From Candidatus Thorarchaeota archaeon (GTDB taxonomy: Archaea > Asgardarchaeota > Thorarchaeia > Thorarchaeales > Thorarchaeaceae): DNA of 6,037 bases. Of the stretch, positions 1-5,105 are shown in pieces. The position numbers were made by a program, and so were the translations under genes. Location: NCBI GenBank assembly GCA_016839345.1, contig JAEOUL010000206.1, forward strand, positions 1-6,037. The letters run 5' to 3'. The notes under the pieces are model-generated. The model saw nothing but the letters and a program-made list of their open reading frames with translations. It was not told where the DNA came from and made no database searches. Position 1 is the stretch's first letter. Each line of letters opens with the position of its first letter.

Positions 1-466
1 AACCACATGTGTTGTGACCCTTGACATGCGCGAGGTCGATGAGGACATCTGCATCGCGAAGCACTCCTCCAATCTTCAAAGTGTCGACATTATGGAAATT
101 CACATCAAAGTCATAGGTATAGCCATCTTTTACCCCCGCAACAGGGATTATAGGACAACCACAGGTTTCCTGTGTATAACCTCTCTCCACTGCATTATAG
201 ACTGCTGTTGGATTATCAGTGATGAATGGATATCCCCCGGCATCCTTCACAGCCTTAACAACCCGCCTGACAAAGAAGACCGGTATGGTCTGATAGCCAT
301 CATTGAACCCAAGGTGCATCTTGATTGCGACCTTGTCCTTTTTATCGATTGTTTTGAAGTTCAGTTTCTTTACAACTTCGTCTACCTTGGCTCCGAAGGC
401 CGCCCATCTGGCCGTGTTTCCCAATATCACTGAGCCAAAATATACCTTCGATGGTTCTGCGCTCAT
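1..466 (-). CDS. DUF362 domain protein, N-terminal part (3' end outside window)
   Basis: The minus-strand frame opens at ATG 464-466 and stays open for 155 codons to the left edge, so the C-terminal part is missing. The translation has the usual order of DUF362 N-terminal motifs: KVYFGSV near the start, VAIKMHLG at about 50, a PVFFVRRVVKAVKDAGG helix at about 65-80, FITDNPTAVY, a GYT...CPIIPV segment, and LRDADVLIDLAHVKGHNTCG at the edge. DUF362 proteins often carry 4Fe-4S ferredoxin-type clusters in their C-terminal half. That half is not visible, so neither redox function nor substrate can be stated. The ATG at 468-470 is out of frame with these motifs and is rejected. AGAAGGAG at 477-484 is a good Shine-Dalgarno site, about 10 bases before the chosen start. 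The gene has its own TATA-like box near 655-664 and a long structured leader. Family assignment is by recognition of motifs, not by a search. Confidence 0.88.
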   Translation of the reverse strand, partial: MSAEPSKVYFGSVILGNTARWAAFGAKVDEVVKKLNFKTIDKKDKVAIKMHLGFNDGYQTIPVFFVRRVVKAVKDAGGYPFITDNPTAVYNAVERGYTQETCGCPIIPVAGVKDGYTYDFDVNFHNVDTLKIGGVLRDADVLIDLAHVKGHNTCG

Positions 467-615
467 ACATTATTGACTCCTTCTTGTAGGTTAAAACGAT
501 TACTGATTGAACAATGAGGTGCAGAGAAAGGATGCAACTGGTGAAAGACCACTAGGGATGGTTTGAAGAAATAGGTCACACCCTTTCTCAAGTTCCCGTT
601 GCCGATAATCGGCAT
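463..615 (-). CDS. possible 50-residue upstream ORF overlapping the DUF362 start
   Basis: An ATG at 613-615 opens a 50-codon frame ending in a TGA at 463-465. That TGA overlaps the DUF362 ATG (464-466) as ATGA, an arrangement typical of translational coupling. The peptide begins MPIIGNGNLRKGVTYFF and ends FNLQEGVNNV. It is aromatic- and histidine-containing, with no recognised domain, signal peptide or membrane segment. A GGGAG lies only two bases before the ATG, too close for a normal Shine-Dalgarno site, and it can pair within the leader stem-loop. An in-frame TAG lies shortly upstream, so the frame cannot be much longer. A 50-codon open frame can easily occur by chance. The overlap is the only positive evidence, and the region may instead be purely structured RNA. 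Confidence 0.22.
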   Translation of the reverse strand: MPIIGNGNLRKGVTYFFKPSLVVFHQLHPFSAPHCSISNRFNLQEGVNNV

Positions 616-631
616 TGCTCCCGTAGGGAAC
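524..631 (-). promoter_or_regulatory. structured 5' leader of the DUF362 gene (two stem-loops)
   Basis: Two strong inverted repeats lie side by side. The first (5' on the minus transcript) pairs GTTCCC/GGGAAC (626-631 with 592-597) around an inner stem TGCCGAT/ATCGGCA (600-606 with 608-614). The second pairs CCTTTCTC with GAGAAAGG (582-589 with 524-531) and continues inward past one mismatch. Within the first element the minus strand can also form the local hairpin TCCC-TAC-GGGA (619-629). This uses bases of the outer stem, so two mutually exclusive folds are possible. The predicted transcription start (about 633) falls just before the first stem, so the structure would form the beginning of the DUF362 mRNA. 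It matches no riboswitch, C/D or H/ACA RNA that I recognise. A free-standing ncRNA on either strand remains possible. Confidence 0.5.
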
Positions 632-652
632 CGCTATAGACTAGTACTTACT

Positions 653-664
653 GTTTAATAAAAA
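653..664 (-). promoter_or_regulatory. TATA-like box for the DUF362 gene and leader
   Basis: The minus strand reads TTTTTATTAAAC, an archaeal TATA-like element preceded by a C/T-rich stretch. A start about 25 bases downstream falls near 633, immediately before the first leader stem. The same T-rich tract could also help terminate transcription coming from the DUF106 gene, whose stop codon lies about 70 bases upstream. Confidence 0.45.
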
Positions 665-733
665 GGAGATGAAAGACGTAACCCATATGTCATTTATGGC
701 ACAGAACCGCGCTCATCGGAAGCATTGGTAGGC

Positions 734-1261
734 CTATGTAGTCATTGATAGTCCAAAGGGTCGTCGGATGATATTTCCAAGTCCTAGACCGACGAGGAAA
801 TAGTATCCATAGAAACTTAGACCAAACCCTCCTGTTGTAGGAGCGCCAACGAATCCAGTAAGGAATGGTAGTACTTTTTGGATGTTGAATGGAATGATTG
901 CCACAATACTATTCCCATAGAGCGCATTCAACATGGCAAATACGATGATGAGAGGGATGTAGAAAACGCACATAGGCTTCATTCTTGAGGACATCATGGC
1001 ACTCTGGAGTCTCATGATCCGTCCCTGATCATCCATAACTTGCTGAAGTTCAATAGGGTCCATCGTCTTTCTTGCTCTGTTGAACCGCTCTCTCCACGCG
1101 TTGATCTCCTCCATATCTGCCTTCATTTTCTCCATGTCTGAAAATCTTCGGGTCGCCCATATTGATAGAAGGGCAAGAGCGATGTTCACTAGTAGAATGA
1201 AAATCGTAGACCCTGGTAATGTAGAGATGGCCTGCAGAATATCGCTGAAGAACTGCATCAT
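734..1261 (-). CDS. DUF106 family membrane protein (EMC3/TMCO1-like, Oxa1 superfamily)
   Basis: This 175-residue protein has the layout of archaeal DUF106 proteins, the archaeal relatives of YidC/Oxa1, EMC3, TMCO1 and GET1. These proteins act in inserting membrane proteins at the cytoplasmic membrane. Transmembrane segment 1 is at about residues 18-38 (ILLVNIALALLSIWATRRF). It is followed by a charged, probably coiled-coil cytoplasmic stretch at about 41-92. The conserved MKPM motif stands at 94-97, just before segment 2 (about 98-115, FYIPLIIVFAML). Segment 3 is at about 146-165 (FGLSFYGYYFLVGLGLG). The length suits the family. The start is MM; the two adjacent ATG codons cannot be told apart. 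Only a weak AAGGCG Shine-Dalgarno-like site precedes it, and a TATA-like box lies about 40 bases upstream. The insertase role is known for the superfamily and inferred here. Confidence 0.92.
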   Translation of the reverse strand: MMQFFSDILQAISTLPGSTIFILLVNIALALLSIWATRRFSDMEKMKADMEEINAWRERFNRARKTMDPIELQQVMDDQGRIMRLQSAMMSSRMKPMCVFYIPLIIVFAMLNALYGNSIVAIIPFNIQKVLPFLTGFVGAPTTGGFGLSFYGYYFLVGLGLGNIIRRPFGLSMTT

Positions 1262-1295
1262 TGTTTCGCCTTGGCTCTCGATTCAGGTTGAACTC

Positions 1296-1303
1296 ATTTT
1301 AAG
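1296..1303 (-). promoter_or_regulatory. TATA-like box for the DUF106 gene
   Basis: The minus strand reads CTTAAAAT about 35-42 bases before the DUF106 start codon. A transcription start about 25 bases downstream would leave a leader of roughly 10-15 bases. This is a short AT-rich match and is not conclusive. Confidence 0.35.
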
Positions 1304-1790
1304 GGTTGTCTTTGACTAAACTTATGGTTGTTCTTCGTTAGCTCTGCATCTTCTCTATCCGTTTCAAAGATCGAAAATTAGGCGGCGTATACCGACCAGA
1401 AACCTTTCGATGCAACTTTATTGCCTGAAATTGTGTTTTGGATAATAAAATATGGTCTCAAGAAAATATGTTCAACTCTGGTTCGGTCTGGGGTCATATG
1501 GGCTTGTTGCATATTCTGTACACGTTTCTATTCTTTTAATGTAAACGTTGAGGAGGCTTCCACTACTTCATTCTTCCCGATGATGTAAACGTTAAGCTAA
1601 TTCGCGCCAATCTTTATGGATGGAAGCTAGAAAATGTTGAAGATAGCTCGATTGTTCGATAATTAATGTAATGACTGTTAATTTGTGCATAATTTCATGT
1701 GATTTTTGTCAATTTGTACTGTCAAAGGCAGCTTCCACCGAATAGCATATGGCGCGAAAAACACACGTTTACCTATCAAAACCCTAATCC
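1304..1790. other. long divergent intergenic region, no convincing gene
   Basis: This is the space between the DUF106 promoter (leftward) and the 89-residue gene promoter (rightward). I see no tRNA, no structured RNA and no frame of useful length. The largest plus-strand frame noticed is 30 codons (1452-1544), with no ribosome site. The region does hold several repeated short motifs. ATGTAAACGTT occurs at 1539-1549 and 1583-1593, and its core is inverted at 1765-1772. ACACGTTT occurs at 1520-1527 and 1763-1770. GCTTCCAC occurs at 1556-1563 and 1731-1738. Their placement suggests control sites for one or both flanking genes. Confidence 0.5.
1539..1596. repeat. pair of ATGTAAACGTT direct repeats, 44 bp apart
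   Basis: The copies at 1539-1552 and 1583-1596 agree at 13 of 14 positions (ATGTAAACGTT followed by G or A, then AG). Both are preceded by ATTCTT (1530-1535 and 1570-1575). The inner AACGTT is palindromic. A reversed core, ACGTTTAC, stands at 1765-1772, about 20 bases before the TATA box of the plus-strand gene. Operator or activator sites are the likely explanation, but no bound regulator is known. Confidence 0.4.
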
Positions 1791-1798
1791 TTTATATT
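1791..1798 (+). promoter_or_regulatory. TATA box for the 89-residue protein gene
   Basis: TTTATATT is a good archaeal TATA box. Transcription would begin near 1816-1820. That leaves a leader of about 30 bases containing the Shine-Dalgarno site at 1834-1840, and it argues against translation starting at the in-frame TTG at 1819. Confidence 0.6.
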
Positions 1799-1833
1799 TG
1801 GGTTAGCGTGTACTCTCTTTGTCGAAGACCGCC

Positions 1834-1840
1834 GGGAGGG
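1834..1840 (+). promoter_or_regulatory. Shine-Dalgarno site setting the start at 1852
   Basis: GGGAGGG lies 11 bases before the first of three consecutive ATG codons (1852, 1855, 1858). It supports initiation there rather than at the TTG at 1819, which would put this site inside the coding region. Confidence 0.55.
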
Positions 1841-1851
1841 CTCACGACACC

Positions 1852-2121
1852 ATGATGATGTTCAGTAGAATGCTGAGAAGACAGGGTTTCTATCGTGTTA
1901 AGAACCAAGAGGACCCAGTGTACATGAAGCACGGGGTTGGACTTGGTGGAATTTACGTGCGAATTGAACACAAGAAAGCTTTGATACAAGTCCGGGATCT
2001 TGGAATTGAAGAAGAGTTCACTAAGGTCAAGAAGCTTGAGAACTTTATCAATGATCTTGAAGACCAGGCTTATCGTGAGAAGTGTTTCATTGTTCATAGA
2101 ATGCGTGGAACCGGGTCTTAA
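1852..2121 (+). CDS. small uncharacterised protein, 89 residues
   Basis: I do not recognise the family. From ATG 1852 the protein is 89 residues, soluble and charged, without signal peptide, membrane segment or metal-binding cysteine pattern (one Cys). It begins with a basic helix-like stretch (FSRMLRRQGFYRV). A probable beta-hairpin follows (GGIYVRIEHKKALIQVRD, about residues 32-49), and then a long amphipathic charged helix (about 52-76). The ending is basic (HRMRGTGS). The frame can be extended to a TTG at 1819, giving 100 residues, but the TATA box at 1791-1798 and the GGGAGGG site favour 1852. A GC-rich hairpin with T tracts follows the stop codon, so the gene looks like a separate, well-delimited transcription unit. 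A small nucleic-acid-binding or regulatory protein would fit the charge and size, but nothing in the sequence proves it. A shorter open frame on the opposite strand lacks such signals. Confidence 0.75.
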   Translation: MMMFSRMLRRQGFYRVKNQEDPVYMKHGVGLGGIYVRIEHKKALIQVRDLGIEEEFTKVKKLENFINDLEDQAYREKCFIVHRMRGTGS

Positions 2122-2140
2122 TTTTCCTCTCTCTCATTGT

Positions 2141-2180
2141 GGGCCCAGCCAGTCTTTGCTGGGCCCCAGTCCCCCTTTTT
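2141..2180 (+). terminator. GC-rich hairpin and T tract after the 89-residue gene
   Basis: GGGCCCAGC (2141-2149) pairs perfectly over nine bases with GCTGGGCCC (2158-2166) around an eight-base loop. It is followed by CAGTCCCCC and TTTTT (2176-2180), with another T run a few bases on. It starts 19 bases after the stop codon. The form is that of an intrinsic terminator. Archaea usually rely mainly on T tracts, so such a strong stem is notable. Confidence 0.6.
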
Positions 2181-2198
2181 CTATTTTGATAGTGGTTC

Positions 2199-2206
2199 AT
2201 ATATTG
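2199..2206 (+). promoter_or_regulatory. TATA-like box for the HEAT-repeat gene, leaderless arrangement
   Basis: CATATATT is centred about 21 bases before ATG 2223, so transcription should begin at or very near the start codon. No Shine-Dalgarno sequence precedes the ATG, in keeping with a leaderless mRNA. An alternative T-rich box at 2181-2190 would give a leader of about 12 bases. Confidence 0.45.
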
Positions 2207-2222
2207 AATCACTGAATTCAAT
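2203..2222. repeat. perfect 7-bp inverted repeat between TATA box and start codon
   Basis: ATTGAAT (2203-2209) and ATTCAAT (2216-2222) are exact reverse complements separated by six bases. They overlap the end of the TATA box and abut the ATG at 2223. In that position a bound protein would block transcription, so this is a candidate operator. It is short and AT-rich, so chance is possible. Confidence 0.35.
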
Positions 2223-3623
2223 ATGGGGCAGAATGTGACTGAATCTGTTGCGGCATTTCTCATTTCCATCGACTATGGAGATTACGTTGCTGCATTTTCT
2301 TTCCTAGACAATATGTTAGCAAGTGGACAAGCTGAGCAGTTCTCGGTGAAGCTGGAAAGAATCATCGAGTTGGATGGACGGTTTTCACAATACCAACTGA
2401 AGTTTCGTGATCTTATTGCAGATTATCTTGGGTTTGGAGGCATATATTTTGGTCTTCAAATTCCATCGTATTCTATACTCGAGATGGTGTCAAGTGCCCG
2501 TAGTCAAGTCGAAGCACAAGCAATGCTCCTTGATATTGTACTTGAATTGGTTGAGAAGGGAGATTCTCAAATCAATCACTCTCTCATTGAAGTTGAAACA
2601 CTGAAGAAATCACCCTATATTGTTCTCATTCCATATGTTTTGTCCGAGAGGGTAGACGAACTGAAATCCGCTAAGATCTATTATTCCATCTTTACTTCAG
2701 GCTCTAGTAAGAACTATCGGTACTGTCTTACTGACATTTTGACAACGCACTACGGTCGGAAAATCACAAATGCGTTCAAATTTGATACTCACTATCCAAT
2801 TGTAAGAAAACAGGACTTCTTGAAGCTACAAGAAATCCTCCAATCATTTGAACATGATGTGGAATCTAGCCTTGTTGAGGTTAGTGTAGAGGAATGGCCC
2901 AATCTCGTCACTAGAAAAGTGCGTATGGTTGAGCAGGAATTCCTGAGTTCAACGGAGCTATGGTTACTCTACCAGACATATCTTGCGATGATCAACCTAG
3001 AATCAGATGACAAACATGTCGTTAGGGATGCATTACAGAAGATTGAGGTTTCAAGAACCAAGTACTGCAGTGATGCACTGGTCACTCTCGCAGCAACAGG
3101 AACTACAGATCTACAACTCCCGGCGATCGACTTACTGGTCAACTCTCCTGATTACTCACAGATTGAATCTCTTGGCAATCTCATTCCAAAAACAACTGGA
3201 GCTGTGCGGAAATCATTAATCAAAGCCGTTTCTGCCATTGAATCTGCTCAGTACTTTGTACCTAAGACGCCGCCCCAAAATAAGATCAGGGAGATACCAG
3301 CTCCCACACCAAAAGACCCTGAGGTAATAGTTAACTATCTAGCTGCGTTGGATCAACTCTCCCGTTCTTCATCATCTGATGCACGAATAGATGCAGCGAG
3401 AGCACTCTCAACCATTCAAGTAGTAGGGGTTGAAACTCACCTCCGGAGACTAATGTTTGATGAGGATCCAAGAGTCAGAGTAGCTGTTCTGGAAGCTAGC
3501 CAAAACCTTCCGAAGAATCAGGCTGTGGATTTAATCCGTCAAGGACTACAAGATGTTGATCAATCTGTTGAGAATAGGGCCATGCAACTCTTTGAAGAAA
3601 GATGGCCTGACAATTATTGGTAA
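2223..3623 (+). CDS. uncharacterised helical-repeat protein with C-terminal HEAT-like repeats
   Basis: This 466-residue protein has no signal peptide or membrane segment and is probably cytoplasmic. The N-terminal part (about 1-270) is rich in predicted helices and matches no family I recognise. Residues about 275-345 resemble degenerate HEAT units (YCSDALVTLAATG, then AVRKSLIKAVSAIES). A proline-rich linker (about 346-367, with PKTPPQ and PAPTPKDP) separates these from a clearer HEAT/PBS-lyase-like pair at about 385-462, seen in DARIDAARALSTI, DPRVRVAVLEASQNLP and DQSVENRAMQLFEERW. HEAT repeats usually form protein-binding scaffolds, so a scaffold or adaptor role is the only inference warranted; there is no catalytic motif. 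The ATG at 2223 is preceded by a TATA box at leaderless distance and no ribosome site. The gene follows the 89-residue gene on the same strand, but the hairpin at 2141-2166 and the promoter suggest independent transcription. Confidence 0.85.
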   Translation: MGQNVTESVAAFLISIDYGDYVAAFSFLDNMLASGQAEQFSVKLERIIELDGRFSQYQLKFRDLIADYLGFGGIYFGLQIPSYSILEMVSSARSQVEAQAMLLDIVLELVEKGDSQINHSLIEVETLKKSPYIVLIPYVLSERVDELKSAKIYYSIFTSGSSKNYRYCLTDILTTHYGRKITNAFKFDTHYPIVRKQDFLKLQEILQSFEHDVESSLVEVSVEEWPNLVTRKVRMVEQEFLSSTELWLLYQTYLAMINLESDDKHVVRDALQKIEVSRTKYCSDALVTLAATGTTDLQLPAIDLLVNSPDYSQIESLGNLIPKTTGAVRKSLIKAVSAIESAQYFVPKTPPQNKIREIPAPTPKDPEVIVNYLAALDQLSRSSSSDARIDAARALSTIQVVGVETHLRRLMFDEDPRVRVAVLEASQNLPKNQAVDLIRQGLQDVDQSVENRAMQLFEERWPDNYW

Positions 3624-3637
3624 TTCCCTGGAGGGAA
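3624..3637. other. small hairpin just after the HEAT-repeat gene stop codon
   Basis: TTCCC and GGGAA flank TGGA, giving a five- to six-pair stem that begins at the base after the TAA. No T tract follows, so it is a weak terminator candidate at most. It lies in the 49-base gap between the HEAT-repeat gene and the convergent 120-codon minus-strand frame. Confidence 0.25.
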
Positions 3638-3672
3638 ACGAGACCGCTAGTAGTTCAAAGTCTTTCGATGAA

Positions 3673-4035
3673 TCAGCTCTGCTTTGTCAATAGGAGTATG
3701 TCGTGGATGTACCTATCAGCCGCATTGGCGAAGGTGGTGGTTTCCTCAACTAGTGAGAGGTCGACTATAGGTGTCGTTGAATCATTGTTCTTCCTATCTT
3801 GGGTTGTTGTTGAATTCGCTTTTTGATCAAGCGATCTCGTTTTGGTTTCATGAGGCAGTGATAAAGAGCTCTTCAAACCAGGTCCCAATGGTTCAAAGAG
3901 CTCGCTCCACGGTTTTGCGTTGAGTTCTATTTCGTGTTTGTTGGTTGTGTACCCGCGGTCGACATACATGATGGGTGTTCGTGAGGAGAGGTTTCCACTT
4001 ATGTACAAGTGAGGGGTTGCCAACACGGTCACCAT
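3673..4035 (-). CDS. uncertain hypothetical protein, 120 residues
   Basis: This minus-strand frame runs from ATG 4033-4035 to TGA at 3673. No family is recognised. The protein is hydrophilic. It starts MVTVLATPHLYISGNL, has a Ser/Thr/Lys/Asn-rich, probably disordered middle (about 60-90, including NSTTTQDRKNN), and ends in a possible amphipathic helix (FANAADRYIHDILLL). Support for it being real is positional. It fills the gap between the HEAT-repeat gene stop and the surface-protein gene. It is convergent with the former and co-oriented with the latter. A TATA-like segment with paired palindromes stands 45-90 bases upstream. Against it, there is no Shine-Dalgarno site and no known homologue, and a 120-codon frame can arise by chance. 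Overlapping frames at 3617-3826 (plus) and 3893-4168 (minus) look less protein-like. Confidence 0.42.
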   Translation of the reverse strand: MVTVLATPHLYISGNLSSRTPIMYVDRGYTTNKHEIELNAKPWSELFEPLGPGLKSSLSLPHETKTRSLDQKANSTTTQDRKNNDSTTPIVDLSLVEETTTFANAADRYIHDILLLTKQS

Positions 4036-4080
4036 TTTCTATCACAATTTCCGTAGAAATCGCAACTTCACACACCCATA

Positions 4081-4095
4081 TTGCATATATCGCAA
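4081..4095. promoter_or_regulatory. 15-bp palindromic operator candidate, copy 1
   Basis: TTGCATATATCGCAA has the form TTGC-N7-GCAA. Its centre contains a TATA-like core (GATATATG on the minus strand) placed for transcription of the 120-codon frame, with an expected start near 4063. A protein bound here would compete with TATA-binding protein. It matches copy 2 at 13 of 15 positions. Confidence 0.45.
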
Positions 4096-4111
4096 TACCG
4101 ATACAATCTTT

Positions 4112-4126
4112 TTGCCTATTTCGCAA
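4112..4126. promoter_or_regulatory. 15-bp palindromic operator candidate, copy 2
   Basis: TTGCCTATTTCGCAA is the same TTGC-N7-GCAA element 31 bp from copy 1, about three helical turns away, so both would face the same side of the DNA. Both copies are followed by TA. A half-site, TCGCAA, recurs at 4060-4065, 30 bp on the other side of copy 1. Paired binding by a dimeric repressor or activator is the likely reading. Confidence 0.45.
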
Positions 4127-4164
4127 TATAAGGTATCTGATAGAACTATGCAAACAATGAGTAA

Positions 4165-5070
4165 TCAATTAGTACCGATAGATGACCGTCTGGAAAATAA
4201 TTCTCTCTGAATTAGGATCACAATCACTAAAACACAAAGTACACCTAAGCCTAGAAAACCCATAACAAATGGTCCATCAGGAATACGTGGTTCACTGGTA
4301 GTAGGTGGATTCCAAGTCGTTGAGAGTGCCATCAGTTCTTGGCGACCCTCTGTGACAAAAAGACTTGAGCTCGTGTTGAATGGTGTTCCTTCTATATAAC
4401 ACCTGACTGAAAAAGAGTAGATGTTCACTTCTTGCGGTACAAAGTCATATCGTAGTACATGTGGGGTTTCATTGACGAAGATATCGCTCTTTAAAACAAT
4501 ATCATTCAAAAGAATCTCTAGACCCAGAACATTATCCATAACATACCAAATCATTGTAGCATTTCGACCTACAAAGACAATAAGATCACTTGTTTCTGTT
4601 AAATCAGGGAAACCTTCTGGAGGCATATTTCTGATTAGATCCTTTCCCTCAACATAGTCTACCTGTACATATTCAGATACATTGTTGTTTATATCATCAT
4701 AGAGAATGACAGTGATGTTGAAATTCTTGAGATACGGATTGATAGAATAGGTATAGTTGAAATCCTCACCATCCCATTCGAACCTGTTCGCTAGATAATT
4801 TCCGAGATAATGTTCCTGCCATGCTGGTTGAGTGTCGTTATTTAGCATGGAGCATTCACAAAATATAGTGATATCATCATTACTACCATCAGTATAGTTT
4901 GTAATCTCATACGTGAGATTCTGAATAGAAGGACCATCAACTTCTTGGGAAACTCTATACTGCTTGATTACGGATAAATTATGGCCCTCGATTGGGTTTT
5001 TCATGATCAGTGACGGCGTCAGAAAAAGAACCATCAGGAAGAACAACCGTATTCTCGAACTATGTATCAT
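4165..5070 (-). CDS. secreted, C-terminally membrane-anchored surface protein with many N-glycosylation sites
   Basis: From the ATG at 5068-5070 the protein has 301 residues. It opens with a typical signal peptide: basic MIHSSRIR followed by the hydrophobic LFFLMVLFLTPSLIM. The exported part is rich in Asn, Asp, Tyr and Thr. It carries ten N-X-S/T sequons (NLS, NLT, NYT twice, NDT, NIT, NVS, NAT, NET, NTS), all before the anchor. A PTTSEP stretch precedes one membrane segment (about 268-288, MGFLGLGVLCVLVIVILI), and a basic tail (RELFSRRSS) should stay in the cytoplasm. This is a type I topology. No family or enzyme motif is recognised; a beta-rich cell-surface or S-layer-associated role is inferred. 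The frame can be extended to an ATG at 5103, but the TATA box at 5106-5113, the AGGGGG ribosome site at 5078-5083 and the signal-peptide shape favour 5070. It follows the reductase gene on the same strand by 70 bases. Confidence 0.82.
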   Translation of the reverse strand: MIHSSRIRLFFLMVLFLTPSLIMKNPIEGHNLSVIKQYRVSQEVDGPSIQNLTYEITNYTDGSNDDITIFCECSMLNNDTQPAWQEHYLGNYLANRFEWDGEDFNYTYSINPYLKNFNITVILYDDINNNVSEYVQVDYVEGKDLIRNMPPEGFPDLTETSDLIVFVGRNATMIWYVMDNVLGLEILLNDIVLKSDIFVNETPHVLRYDFVPQEVNIYSFSVRCYIEGTPFNTSSSLFVTEGRQELMALSTTWNPPTTSEPRIPDGPFVMGFLGLGVLCVLVIVILIQRELFSRRSSIGTN

Positions 5071-5077
5071 TCTCTTG

Positions 5078-5083
5078 CCCCCT
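5078..5083 (-). promoter_or_regulatory. Shine-Dalgarno site setting the surface-protein start at 5070
   Basis: The minus strand reads AGGGGG, seven bases before the ATG at 5070. No comparable site precedes the upstream ATG at 5103. This, with the signal-peptide layout, decides the start. Confidence 0.55.
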
Positions 5084-5105
5084 GGACTTAGCCATTTGTT
5101 CATTG

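Noticed and set aside
14..433. A 139-codon plus-strand open frame.
   Set aside because: It lies opposite the DUF362 coding frame, whose motifs are clear; its own translation is Ile/Cys-rich without family character.
617..629. Minus-strand CCCTACGGGAGCA resembles the conserved CCTACGGG segment of 16S rRNA.
   Set aside because: The flanking bases do not match rRNA on either side; the likeness is limited to a few bases and is explained by the local hairpin.
467..733. Possible tRNA, C/D or H/ACA guide RNA in the leader region.
   Set aside because: No T-arm GGTTCRANNCC, no C (RUGAUGA) and D (CUGA) box pair, and no k-turn or ACA end at the right distance from the stems.
1080..1319. Plus-strand frame of 79 codons.
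   Set aside because: Mostly antisense to the well-recognised DUF106 gene, with no promoter or ribosome site.
1452..1544. Hydrophobic 30-codon plus-strand ORF (starting MVSRKYVQLWFG) in the divergent intergenic region.
   Set aside because: No ribosome site, the nearest TATA-like stretch is too close to its ATG, and a frame this short is expected by chance.
1792..2097. Minus-strand frame of 101 codons opposite the 89-residue gene.
   Set aside because: The TATA box, Shine-Dalgarno site and terminator hairpin all fit the plus-strand gene; the minus frame has none and its product looks low-complexity.
3617..3826. Plus-strand frame of 69 codons after the HEAT-repeat gene.
   Set aside because: It overlaps the end of that gene by a few bases but lacks a ribosome site and lies opposite the more plausible minus-strand frame.
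3893..4168. Minus-strand frame of 91 codons overlapping the 120-codon frame.
   Set aside because: It runs through the palindromic operator region, the translation is Cys/His/Arg-rich without structure, and it has no promoter.
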